NCBI GenBank assembly: GCA_902791215.1
Contig: CADAUZ010000005.1
Location: 61,293-125,292, forward strand
DNA length: 64,000 bases
Direction of reading: 5' to 3'
Source of the DNA: Oscillospiraceae bacterium
GTDB lineage: Bacteria; Bacillota; Clostridia; Oscillospirales; Oscillospiraceae
Below are positions 41,804 through 52,190 of this stretch, piece by piece. The notes under the pieces were generated by a model. The model did not search any database. It worked only from the letters and a program-made list of their open reading frames with translations, and was not told where the DNA came from. Made by a program: the position numbers and the translations under genes. The stretch's first letter is position 1, and each line of letters starts with the position of its first letter.

Positions 41804-41834
41804 CAAAAAAGGACAGGCTCTTTCGAGCCTGTCC
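41804..41834 (-). terminator. Enolase terminator
   Basis: GGACAGGCTC-TTTC-GAGCCTGTCC, followed on the minus strand by TTTTTTG, 32 bp after the eno stop. Confidence 0.9.
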
Positions 41835-41865
41835 CGAAGGTTTTATGCGGTTTGTCTCCAGGAAA

Positions 41866-43338
<1,473 letters not shown>

Positions 43339-43438
43339 CTAAATTCTTCCCAAAAAAAGTGATTTTTCTCACATTGCACAAAAGGGTCGGGCAAAAACTG
43401 TGACGCAGCCTGTTCCCTGCCGCGATTTTGACACGACA

Positions 43439-43852
43439 TCACGCGTCCCAGGGAAAGCCGCTCGACTCCAGCAGCTCCTTCGTCCGGCTGTCGGCGCAGA
43501 TAAAATCCAGGTAAAAATAGATGTTCGCGATGCTGTAACCGCCCGCGATCACCACCGCACAGCGGCGGCCCATGCGCCGAAAGAGGTAGACCTTCCGGTA
43601 GCTGTCCCATTCCCGGTCCCCGGAGTCGAAGGTGAGGATCGAGACATAGATCTCCAGAACCGGGTCGTTCCTTCTGTTTCGGTAGAGACTTACATCGTCC
43701 GAAACCTTTTGCTCGAGCGTGAGCGTGCCCAGGATCTTGGCCGTGGGAAAGCGGATGCGCCGCCGGTAGTAAAATCTCAGTTCGTCCTCCCGGAACAGGT
43801 TATACCCTTCCGGCTTTTCATAGCTCAGGTTTTCGTTTTTTCCGTCGCTCAT
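43439..43852 (-). CDS. Conserved-looking hypothetical protein
   Basis: 137-aa soluble protein with no recognised domain. It begins ENLSYEKPEGYNLFREDELRFYYRRRIRFP and ends in a hydrophobic, tyrosine-rich stretch (AGGYSIANIYFYLDFICAD). GGAGACGG precedes ATG 43,852; the start at 43,894 has no such site. It is monocistronic between enolase and a divergent HTH gene. Confidence 0.6.
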   Translation of the reverse strand: MSDGKNENLSYEKPEGYNLFREDELRFYYRRRIRFPTAKILGTLTLEQKVSDDVSLYRNRRNDPVLEIYVSILTFDSGDREWDSYRKVYLFRRMGRRCAVVIAGGYSIANIYFYLDFICADSRTKELLESSGFPWDA

Positions 43853-44120
43853 AAAGGCCGTCTCCTTTCTTTCCGTCAAGAAATCGTATTGCATGTAAGA
43901 TCCGTGTCTGCCTGCTGCCGCGCGATGGGACGCTTCCGGCGCTTCTCCGCTGCCTTCGGCGTATAGGTGACCGGTCCGGCATTGACAAGCGCTCCGTAAA
44001 ATGGTAGTATGCGCGTGACTTAGTATCTGCTAACCCGATATGGATGCCTCGGTTTTTCCGTGCGCTTGGCCGCTCGCTCTTACTTATGGGACGCTTCCCG
44101 CAGTGATGGAAGGTGATCAG

Positions 44121-45020
44121 ATGGACGCCGTGAAAGTCGGCAAAGCAATCAAGACATTGCGCCTCATTGAAGGCTACACCCAGCACCAGCTGGCCGTGAC
44201 CATGGGAGTCACGGATCAGGCCGTATCGAAATGGGAAAGGGGCCTCTCCATACCCGATGTTTCGATCGTCACGAAGCTTTCGGACCTGTTGAACATTGAT
44301 GTGGACACCCTGCTTGAGGGGAACATCAATTATATTGAAAAGGACTGGCAGGGATATCTGATTATGAAAGATATCGGCGCTGTGTTTTCAGGTTCCGAAA
44401 TCTACGGTAAACCGCTGGTTTACTTTTTCCTCGGATATTTCATGCTGGCCGGGATCGGGGACATCCACATCTCCTGCCCGGAGCGGGACCGGGTTTTTAT
44501 TGAAGAGAACATAGGCGACGGCAGCCGATACGGGATCAGCCTCCACTTTACGGGAAAGCCGGAGGACCTGAATCCGGGCAATACCATGGTCGTCTACAAC
44601 AACCCCTTCGTCTATGGCACCAACCTCACGAAATGCTTTCAGCGGTCCATGTCGCGCCAGAACGGGATCACCGTGCTCACCGTGGACAAGACCATCGGCG
44701 GCAGCGAAATCATGGTCTCCTACGACAACTATAAATCTGTAAAAACGCCGAAAAGAGATGATTACATACAGTTTTGCGCGCCGATCGTGTTCTTCCCCAA
44801 GCGCTTTTTCGATCAGCTCGGGAACGTGGAAAACATCACCGAGCTTGACCCGCTCTATGCCGAGCCGATGTGGAACGGCATGATCGAGTATTCCATCACC
44901 GATCTGGATTCCCTGTGGGACACTTCTTCCTTCGTTCGCTTTCTGGAAAAGAGCATGGGAAAAGATATTTATAATCCCGAAGAGATCGCAGTAAAGAGAA
45001 AATTTCTCAAATCCAAATAA
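44121..45020 (+). CDS. XRE HTH fused to an RmlA-like nucleotidyltransferase domain
   Basis: 299-aa two-domain protein. Residues 1-70 are an XRE helix-turn-helix (VGKAIKTLRLIEGYTQHQLAVTMGVTDQAVSKWERG). The remainder resembles a sugar-phosphate nucleotidyltransferase (GKPLVYFFLGYFMLAGIGDIHI; IGDGSRYGISLHF; PKRFFDQL), though the catalytic glycine-rich loop at the domain start is not obvious, so it may be a ligand sensor rather than an enzyme. AAGGTGATCAG precedes ATG 44,121. It lies 99 bp upstream of the ATP-grasp gene, so it may regulate or join that pathway. Confidence 0.75.
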   Translation: MDAVKVGKAIKTLRLIEGYTQHQLAVTMGVTDQAVSKWERGLSIPDVSIVTKLSDLLNIDVDTLLEGNINYIEKDWQGYLIMKDIGAVFSGSEIYGKPLVYFFLGYFMLAGIGDIHISCPERDRVFIEENIGDGSRYGISLHFTGKPEDLNPGNTMVVYNNPFVYGTNLTKCFQRSMSRQNGITVLTVDKTIGGSEIMVSYDNYKSVKTPKRDDYIQFCAPIVFFPKRFFDQLGNVENITELDPLYAEPMWNGMIEYSITDLDSLWDTSSFVRFLEKSMGKDIYNPEEIAVKRKFLKSK

Positions 45021-45119
45021 ACCGACAGTTGTTTGGCTTTGCCGTCCTCCTTTGTTAAAATGCCAGCAAGATCTGTACCGAACAGGTTTTGGCATTGAAA
45101 ACAGGGAGGACGTTGTTTT

Positions 45120-46400
45120 ATGGAAAAACTGCTGATGCTCGGGACAAGCCTGCAGAGCAAAGAGATCGTCGAATACGCGAAATCCCAGGGCGTGTATACG
45201 ATCGTTACGGATTATCTGCCGCCGGAGCAGTCGCGCGCGAAGCTTGTCTCGGATGCCTATTGGATGGTAAACACCGGAGATCTGGACACGCTTGAGGCAA
45301 AGTGCCGGGAAGAGGGCGTCACGGCCGTCATGTGCGGCGTCAGCGAATTTAACCTGGAAATGACCATGGCCCTGTGCAAGCGCCTCGGTCTGCCGTCCTA
45401 CTGCACACCGGAGGCCTGGCATTATTCCCGCGACAAGGCCGATTTCAAAAAGCTCTGCCGCGAGGTCGGCGCGCCGGTGGCGGAGGATTATTTCCTCTCC
45501 GATAAGCTTACCGACGAGGAGCTGGACGCAGTCAGATTTCCCGTCGTTGTCAAGCCCGTGGATCTCAGCTGCAACCGCGGCATCAGCTACTGCTACGATA
45601 AGCAGCAGCTCCGGGAGGCTGTGCGCTACGCAAGATCTCTCTCCAAAAGCCCCAAAATCGTTGTGGAGCGGATGCTGCACGGCAGGGAGTGGTATAGCTA
45701 TTATGCCCTTGCCGACGGCGAGATCCGCCAGATCTGCCTCAATGCCATGGAAGCGGAACCGGGGCAGCTGAAGAACCTGTACTCCCTTTCGACCAATATT
45801 ACCGGGAATGTGGAGCGCGTCATGGCGGAGATCAACCCCAAGATCGAGGAAGTGCTTCGCCGGGTCGGCTGCCGCGAGGGCATCGCCTGGGTACAGCTGA
45901 TGCTGGATGAGGACGATCATTTTTACATCATCGAAATGGGCTACCGCCTTCCCGGGGATGTGACAGATGCGGCCTATCCCGCGCTGTGCTCCTTTGATTC
46001 GATCCGCTGGCTGACGGATTTCGCCCGCGGCATCCGGCATACCGCGGCGGATCTTCCCCCCGCCCAGGAGCATGCCTATCGGCTGTGCACCTGCGGCTAT
46101 TCGCTCTGGACCAGAAAGAGCGGGGTCATCCGGGAGATGAAGGGCTTTGACAAAATCTGCTGCATTCCGGGCGTGCGCTTTTATACCCTGTATCATGCAG
46201 GCGAGAGCTTTCCGGCGCACATGCCGCTCGGTGTCGTCAGCGTCGTTGCGGAAGACTGCGAAGATTTCTGCCGCAAGCTCAAAGAGATCAACGAAACGAT
46301 CAGCATTACAGACGAATCCGGCGAAGACGTCATCATACGCTATACCGATTTCGATTCTCTGAGAAAGACATACGAGGCTGCGCAATGGACAGAAGATTGA
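45120..46400 (+). CDS. ATP-grasp family ligase
   Basis: 426-aa ATP-grasp enzyme with a PurK/carbamoyl-phosphate-synthase-like N-terminal domain (LLMLGTSLQSKEIVEYAKSQGVYTIVTDY), the ATP-binding segment FPVVVKPVDLSCNRGISYCYD and metal-binding FYIIEMGYRLPGD. ATP-grasp ligases join a carboxylate to an amine or thiol via acyl phosphate; the substrate is not evident. GGGAGGACG precedes the ATG. Its end overlaps the BCCT gene by 16 bp, coupling ligase to transporter and suggesting use of an imported betaine-like compound. Confidence 0.85.
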   Translation: MEKLLMLGTSLQSKEIVEYAKSQGVYTIVTDYLPPEQSRAKLVSDAYWMVNTGDLDTLEAKCREEGVTAVMCGVSEFNLEMTMALCKRLGLPSYCTPEAWHYSRDKADFKKLCREVGAPVAEDYFLSDKLTDEELDAVRFPVVVKPVDLSCNRGISYCYDKQQLREAVRYARSLSKSPKIVVERMLHGREWYSYYALADGEIRQICLNAMEAEPGQLKNLYSLSTNITGNVERVMAEINPKIEEVLRRVGCREGIAWVQLMLDEDDHFYIIEMGYRLPGDVTDAAYPALCSFDSIRWLTDFARGIRHTAADLPPAQEHAYRLCTCGYSLWTRKSGVIREMKGFDKICCIPGVRFYTLYHAGESFPAHMPLGVVSVVAEDCEDFCRKLKEINETISITDESGEDVIIRYTDFDSLRKTYEAAQWTED

Positions 46401-47922
46401 AGGTTGACAAGAGGCTCTTTTTCCCGTCGCTTGCGATCCTGCTTTTCGTGATTATCGCGGTGGCAACCAACCTGGAATTTCTCCAGACATCGATGGGCGC
46501 GATCTATACCGGCTGCATCAGCGCGTTCGGCTGGCTGTTTCTCTTCGCCGACATCTGCTGCGTTACAAGGATGTGCGGCTCGGCGGGGAAAACTGCGCGC
46601 CCGCTTTCAGCACGCTTGCCTGGGCAGGCATGATGTTTACCACAAGCTGCGGCGGCTGGCTTGTCGTTTACGGCTTTCTGGAGCCCATCTACTGCGTCAC
46701 GCAGAATGCCGTCCCTGTCGGCGAAAGCACGGAGAGAGCCTACGAGCTCGGGCAGCTTTACGCCCACTTTCACTGGGGTCCCAACGCGTGGGCGATCTAT
46801 GTCCCGGTCTCGGTGGCCATCGGCTATGCGCTGTATAACCGCCGCGGCCATGAGGCGACCGTCAGCGCGGGTATCCGCAGCATCACAGGGCGAAAATGGG
46901 GAAAAGCGCTCGGGATCGCGGTCGATATCATCGCAATCTGCAGCGCGGTTTTCGCCCCGGTGATCTCGATCGGAACGGGAATGCCGCTGCTCACCGCTCT
47001 CGTACAGAGCATTTTCCATCTGCCGGATTCCGCAAAGACGAGCATACAGATCATCATTCTCCTGATCTGGGTCGCTATCTTCGGCACGAGCGTCTATCTG
47101 GGCCTGAACAAAGGCATCAAACGCCTGAGCAATTTCAACGTGACCGCAGCCTTTCTCTTCATGGGCGTATTCGGTCTGCTTGTCGGGCTGATCCGGGTCT
47201 TCAACGCGGAGATCAACACGGTGGGTTTGTTTTTCCAGAACATCATCCGCCTGAGCACCTTCACCGATCCCTACGGAAACGGAGGCTTTGTGAAGGGCTG
47301 GACCTTCAGCTACTGGGCCTGCTATTTCGTATATATGCCGCTGATGGGCGTATTCAACGCAAGGATCTCCAAGGGCAGGACGCTCCGCCAGATCGCCTTC
47401 GGGCAGCTCGTCCTGTGCACGCTGGGGTGCTGGGCCGCAATGGGGACCTTCGGAAACTTTGCGGTCAAAGCGCAGATGAGCGGCGCCGTGAATGTGTCCG
47501 GATTCCTGGAAAAGGGCGACGAAGCCGGGGCCATTATCGCGCTGATCGGTTCCCTTCCCCTGTCCAAACTCTTTATGGTGGTCCTGCTTTTCATTTCCTT
47601 CATCTTCCTTGCAACCACGATGGATTCCAGCGCCTTCGCGGCAGCCGAGATGACGGCTGTTCAGACCGGGTCGGATGATCTGGCCCCGCGCTGGCTCAGA
47701 CTCGTGTGGGCTGTGGCCGCGGCGGTGATCGCGTTTATCGTGATACAGCTCGGCGGCGCGCAGGCGGTCAGATCCGTCTGCTATGTTGCCGGTCTCCCGC
47801 TTGCGGTCATCGTTTTCCTTATCATGTATTCCGTCTTCGTTATGTTGAGAGAAGACTATACGCGGCACTCCGAGACGCCCTTCTTCACGGACTACGACCT
47901 GGGAAGAAAGAAAGAAAAATAA
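46385..47922 (+). pseudogene. BCCT-family transporter with a frameshift
   Basis: Betaine/carnitine/choline-type transporter. The first frame (46,385-about 46,560) covers helix 1 (LFFPSLAILLFVIIAVATNLEF). The rest (from about 46,560 to 47,922) lies in the -1 frame, entering with LRYKDVRLGGENCAPAFSTLAWAGMMF. It contains the BCCT core (WAIYVPVSVAIGYALYNRRG; FSYWACYFVYMPLMGVFNARISKGRT; FLATTMDSSAFAAAEM). A single missing base near 46,560 explains the break; no slippery heptamer is visible, so sequencing error or recent inactivation is likelier than programmed frameshifting. Confidence 0.8.
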
Positions 47923-47994
47923 AAACCGCTCCGATCCCTTTGTCCCGCTGAGCACCTCGATTCCCGCTCGAAATTGGGCCCTATACATCGGCGA

Positions 47995-48030
47995 AACGCC
48001 CGGCTGTTCATAATGAACCTGCCGGGCGTT
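47995..48030. terminator. Bidirectional terminator between the BCCT gene and lsrF
   Basis: AACGCCCGGC / GCCGGGCGTT arms with an inner GTTCAT-ATGAAC pair. Confidence 0.85.
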
Positions 48031-48052
48031 ATTTTGTTCATCTCAATTGATA

Positions 48053-48931
48053 TCAGTGGATCATATCCTGGAAGTACTCGAAAGCTTCCTTGTCGGTATA
48101 GCCCTCGTGTACGACCTTGCGCACCGCCTGCGCCATCTCGGCGGGGTGGGTGCTCTGGAAGATGTTGCGGCCCATGTCGACGCCGGCGGCGCCGTTCTGG
48201 ATCACGTCATAGGCGAGGGTAAGCGCCTCGGCCTCGGGCAGCTTCTTGCCGCCGGCCACCACGATGGGCACCGGGCAGGCCGCCACGATCTCATCAAAGT
48301 GCTCGCAGTTGTAGGTCTTGACGATCTGTACGCCCATCTCGGCGACGATGCGGGTGGCAAGCTTGAAATAGCGGTCGGTGCGCTCCATGTCCTTGCCGAC
48401 AGCCACGACGCCCAGGGTCGGGATGCCGTAGGTCATGCCGGCGTTGATGACCTGGGAGAGGTTGTCGATGCTCTCAAGCTGACCGTCCGCGCCGATAAAG
48501 GTCTGGACCGCCATGCAGTCGGCATCCAGACGGATCGCGTCTTCAATGTCGACAGCTACGACCTCATGGCTCAGATCGTCGTTGAGCATGGAGGAGCCGG
48601 ACGACACGCGCAGGGCAACGCCGCACTTGTTGGCGGCGGGCACACAGGTGCGCAGCGCGCCGCGGGTGCACATGAGCACGTCCACATAGGGCATCAGCGT
48701 GGGGATGATGAGGTCCAGGCGCTCAAGACCCGCGGTGGAGCCCATGAAGTAGCCGTGGTCAAAAGCGAACATGACCGTCTTTCCGGTCTTGGGATCAAAG
48801 ATATTGCTCAGGCGTCTCTTCATGCCCCAGCTCAGGCCGTTTGCGCCCTTGACCTGGAAGTCGCCCTGGTTGGCAAAGGGTGTGCCGACATGATAGTCTT
48901 TCGCAACTTTCAGTCCGTCTTTATCTGCCAT
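48053..48931 (-). CDS. lsrF: LsrF: 3-hydroxy-5-phosphonooxypentane-2,4-dione thiolase
   Basis: 292-aa DeoC/FbaB-type class I aldolase-fold enzyme. In the Lsr pathway it transfers an acetyl group from the processed phospho-AI-2 to CoA. The Schiff-base lysine lies in IVKTYNCEHFDE; other family segments are MFAFDHGYFMGSTAGLERLD and VVAGGKKLPEAEAL. Last gene of the lsrACDBF operon, 93 bp after lsrB, with its own AGGAG site, ending at a terminator. Confidence 0.9.
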   Translation of the reverse strand: MADKDGLKVAKDYHVGTPFANQGDFQVKGANGLSWGMKRRLSNIFDPKTGKTVMFAFDHGYFMGSTAGLERLDLIIPTLMPYVDVLMCTRGALRTCVPAANKCGVALRVSSGSSMLNDDLSHEVVAVDIEDAIRLDADCMAVQTFIGADGQLESIDNLSQVINAGMTYGIPTLGVVAVGKDMERTDRYFKLATRIVAEMGVQIVKTYNCEHFDEIVAACPVPIVVAGGKKLPEAEALTLAYDVIQNGAAGVDMGRNIFQSTHPAEMAQAVRKVVHEGYTDKEAFEYFQDMIH

Positions 48932-49024
48932 AATGCTTTCTCCTTTGTTTGTCGGACGCGGGCAGCAGGCAAGGCGCCCGCTGCCCGCGAAGGTTTATGA
49001 AATTATATGCCGATCAGCCAAAGC

Positions 49025-50095
49025 TTAGAACGGGTAGTTGGCAACGTTCTCAGCGGTGAAGACAACGCGCTCGGGCAGAAGCACAACGCCGTTGTTCTCT
49101 GGAGCAGTCTCCTGGCCCTCGACCAGATCGCTGTTGGCAAGGATCTCCACTTCGCCGATGCCCGGGATGTCGATCTTGTCACCGACATGGACGGTGTTGC
49201 CGGCGGAGATGTAAGCAGCCAGATAGCAGCCCATGGCGCCCTGGATGCCGCAGTCCCACAGACCCCAGCGGGTGCAGATGCCGTTTTCAAGGTAGGTGGT
49301 CATGCCGGACGGGGGGCAGAAGCCGGTGATGGTGACGTCGGCTGCGGTCAGGCCCTTGTTCTGGGCAGCGCCGCACTGGCCGGGCAGAGCGGTGGAGTCG
49401 TTGCAGATGATGAGGTCGACGTCAGGGTTGGCCTCAAGCAGAGCCTCGCCGATGGAGACGGACTTTGCAGGATCCTGCTCGGAGAAGTAGGGGTCATGAA
49501 CGGCAACCCAGGTGGGGTAGGTTTTCTTGATGTACTCCTCACCGGCGACGTACCAGGAGTTCTGGTCGGCGACGGAGGGGTTGGAGAAGTGCCACACGTA
49601 CTTGACTTCGCCGTTGACATCGACGCCGCGCTCCTTCAGAGAGTCAACGCCCATCTCGACGAGCATGGGTCCAAGAACGGCAGCGGTGCCCTGAGAGACC
49701 ATCAGTGCACGGGAGTCGGGAGAAACGTCGGAGTCCCAGGTGCTGACGTAGATGCCGGCATCCTGCGCTTCCTGCAGCTTCTCATCCAGAGCGGTGGCGT
49801 CAACAGAGGAGATGCAGATGGCATCCACGCCCTTGTCGATGGCCTGCTGGATCAGCTCGAGCTGGGTGGTGACGGAGGCATCGGGGGAGCCGATGTAATC
49901 AACCGTCAGGCCCCAGTCGGCGGCGTACTTCTGGGCGCCGTCATTGGCGGCTTCGAAGAAGGAGTTGCCGGAGACCTTGGGGATGAAGGCGACGGTCATG
50001 CCGTCAACCGGGCTCTTGCCTTCGGCGAAGGCAGCCGTGGAGCACAGCGCGAATACCAGGCACAGCGCGAGGAGCAATGCTAAGGTTTTCTTCAT
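49025..50095 (-). CDS. lsrB: LsrB: autoinducer-2 binding protein
   Basis: Secreted AI-2 receptor of the ABC importer. Signal peptide LALLLALCLVFALCSTAAFA, then a periplasmic-binding type 1 fold. It parallels enteric LsrB closely: AFIPKVSGNSFFEAANDGAQ, STWDSDVSPDSRA, PSVADQNSWY, FGLWD-like GLWDCGIQGA, NGVVLLPERVVF. Ligand residues Lys, Asp, Asp and Gln are conserved by eye; the segment matching APDANALP reads CNDSTALP, so the pocket differs there. GGAGG precedes ATG 50,095; the TTG at 50,110 is not used. Confidence 0.92.
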   Translation of the reverse strand: MKKTLALLLALCLVFALCSTAAFAEGKSPVDGMTVAFIPKVSGNSFFEAANDGAQKYAADWGLTVDYIGSPDASVTTQLELIQQAIDKGVDAICISSVDATALDEKLQEAQDAGIYVSTWDSDVSPDSRALMVSQGTAAVLGPMLVEMGVDSLKERGVDVNGEVKYVWHFSNPSVADQNSWYVAGEEYIKKTYPTWVAVHDPYFSEQDPAKSVSIGEALLEANPDVDLIICNDSTALPGQCGAAQNKGLTAADVTITGFCPPSGMTTYLENGICTRWGLWDCGIQGAMGCYLAAYISAGNTVHVGDKIDIPGIGEVEILANSDLVEGQETAPENNGVVLLPERVVFTAENVANYPF

Positions 50096-50163
50096 TTTCT
50101 TTTCCTCCAATCAAATTTTTATCCCAAGAGGCCTTTCACCTCATGAAATACGGATTAACAGGC

Positions 50164-51177
50164 TCAGCCGCGTTTTTTGAACAGGGATGAGATCATGTGC
50201 TGACCCGCGATCTCGCGGCCGAGGACGACCAGCACCAGAATGATGCCGACGGGCAGGTCGAGGTTCTGGGTGCTCACCCCGAAGCACAGCGGCAGGCCGT
50301 AGCGCAGGATGCAGATGATGAGCGAAGCGAGCACCGTGCCGAGGATGCTGCCCTTGCCGCCGGTGTTGAGCGTGCCGCCCAGCACGACCGCCGTGATGAT
50401 GGCGAGCGTGTAGCCGGAGCCGTGGTTATATTTGGCGGAGTTCATGTTCGAGGTCAGAAGCGTACCGGCCAGCGCCGCGGAGATGGCGGAGAGGACGTAG
50501 GTGCTCATGATGACAAGGCGGGTGTTGATGCCGGAATACTCCGCCGCCTGCTGGTTGACGCCGATGAGGTACAGGCGCTCGCCGTATTTGGTGCGGTGCA
50601 GAATCCAGGCGCACAGCAGGATCAGCACCAGATAGATCCAGATCTGCATCGGGATGCCGAGAAGCTCTCCCTTGCCCAGGAAGCGGAAGTTCACGAAGGT
50701 CTTGCCCACCTTGGCGGGAAAGCCGCTGATGCCCTGGTAGGCGGGCGTGGCGGACATGCCGGAGATGAGCAGCGCGAGGCCGGAATAGAGGAAGCTGCCG
50801 CCCAGCGTGACCACCATGGGCTGCACGCCGCAGTAGGCCACGAAGAAGCCGGACAGCGCGCCGCACACAGCGGCGGCGACAATGGCGATGACGACCGCGA
50901 CCCAGATATTGAGGCCCGCGTCGCTCCACAGTACGCCCTCGATGATGCTCGTAAGCCCGATGATGGAGGCGGCCTGGATATCAATGCCGCCGGTGATCAT
51001 GACAAGGGTCACAAAGAGGGAGATGATGCAGACGCTGATGTAGTTGACGATGCTCGTCATGATGGAATTGACGCGCAGGAACTTGGGGTTTGCCGAGCCG
51101 AAGACCACGAACTCGAGCACCAGGAAAACGACCAGAAAGAACTCCCAGCGGTGGAAAAGCTTTTTCAGTGCCTTCAT
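50164..51177 (-). CDS. lsrD: LsrD: AI-2 ABC transporter permease
   Basis: 337-aa permease of the carbohydrate uptake-2 type, about nine helices, with ITGGIDIQAASIIGLTSII, QPMVVTLGGSFLYSGLALLISGM and AIITAVVLGGTLNTGGKGSILGT matching LsrD. It overlaps lsrC by 4 bp and precedes lsrB. It forms the membrane channel with LsrC. Confidence 0.9.
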   Translation of the reverse strand: MKALKKLFHRWEFFLVVFLVLEFVVFGSANPKFLRVNSIMTSIVNYISVCIISLFVTLVMITGGIDIQAASIIGLTSIIEGVLWSDAGLNIWVAVVIAIVAAAVCGALSGFFVAYCGVQPMVVTLGGSFLYSGLALLISGMSATPAYQGISGFPAKVGKTFVNFRFLGKGELLGIPMQIWIYLVLILLCAWILHRTKYGERLYLIGVNQQAAEYSGINTRLVIMSTYVLSAISAALAGTLLTSNMNSAKYNHGSGYTLAIITAVVLGGTLNTGGKGSILGTVLASLIICILRYGLPLCFGVSTQNLDLPVGIILVLVVLGREIAGQHMISSLFKKRG

Positions 51178-52190
51178 GCCTCGTCTCCTCCTTTCGCGGC
51201 TCCCACGGCCGTACGGGACAGCAGCCGTTTGCGGCGGGACATCTCGATGGAGCGGCGCTGCGTCAGCGAGTCGACGACCACGATGACGATGAGCATGACG
51301 CCCGTGATGGTGTTGTTGTAGTCGGAGGGCAGGCCGATGAAGACCAGCAGTCTGCTGATGGAGGACATGATGACCGCGCCGATGGCCGCGCCCACCATGT
51401 TGCCGAGGCCGCCCGAGAGGGAGATGCCGCCGAGCACGCAGGCCGCGATGGCCGTCATCTCATAGCCGTTGCCCGCGACCGTCATGACCTGGCGGTACTT
51501 GGAGGCAAAGACATAGCCCGCGATGCCGGCGAAGACGCCGCAGAGGATGTAGGCGATGAGCTTTGTGCGGAAGACCGAAATGCCCACCAGATTGGCGCCG
51601 CCGGGATTGTCGCCGACCGCGATGAAGTACTTGCCCTTGCGCGTGCGTGTCAGCAATACATGGGCGACTGCGACCAGCAGGATGGTCAGCGCATAGTACA
51701 GGGTGATCTGCCCGAACAGCTCCTTGTTGCCGTAGTAGGCAATGGGGCCGCCGAAGTTCTCCACCGTGCGCCCGTCGGTCACGATGTAGATAAGGCCGCG
51801 GATCAGGCCGTTGGTGCCGAGGGTGAAGATCAGGGAGGGGACGCCGAAGAACGCAACGCCCATGCCGTTGACAACGCCCACCGCCGCGCCGACCGCAACG
51901 CACACCAGCAGCATCTTGCCGATGCTGCCGCCGCTCTGGGCGATGAGCCCCGTCATGGCCGCCGTGAGGCCCAGGGTCGCGCCGATGGAGACGTCGATCT
52001 CGCCGGTCATGATGACAAACGCGATGCCGATGGCAAGCAGCGTGTACATGGTGGCGGTATTGAAGCAGTTGATAATGTTGGAATAGGTCAGGAAATTATG
52101 ATCGGCAATGCCGGTGATCAGGAACAGGAGGATCAGGAACACAAGGCTGGACATCCAGCGCGCCTTGAACAGATCTTTTATCTTATTCAT
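51174..52190 (-). CDS. lsrC: LsrC: AI-2 ABC transporter permease
   Basis: 338-aa permease partner of LsrD. Family segments: IAFVIMTGEIDVSIGATLGLTAAMTG, FGVPSLIFTLGTNGLIRGLIYI, IAACVLGGISLSGGLGNMVGA. It overlaps lsrA upstream and lsrD downstream by 4 bp each, so translation is coupled through the operon. Confidence 0.9.
   Translation of the reverse strand: MNKIKDLFKARWMSSLVFLILLFLITGIADHNFLTYSNIINCFNTATMYTLLAIGIAFVIMTGEIDVSIGATLGLTAAMTGLIAQSGGSIGKMLLVCVAVGAAVGVVNGMGVAFFGVPSLIFTLGTNGLIRGLIYIVTDGRTVENFGGPIAYYGNKELFGQITLYYALTILLVAVAHVLLTRTRKGKYFIAVGDNPGGANLVGISVFRTKLIAYILCGVFAGIAGYVFASKYRQVMTVAGNGYEMTAIAACVLGGISLSGGLGNMVGAAIGAVIMSSISRLLVFIGLPSDYNNTITGVMLIVIVVVDSLTQRRSIEMSRRKRLLSRTAVGAAKGGDEA

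Noticed and set aside
44388..46385. 665-codon minus-strand frame opposite the HTH-nucleotidyltransferase and ATP-grasp genes
   Set aside because: Shadow frame crossing two real plus-strand genes and their intergenic gap.
46385..47922. Programmed -1 frameshift in the BCCT gene
   Set aside because: No slippery heptamer or downstream structure is visible near 46,560; a simple one-base loss explains it better.
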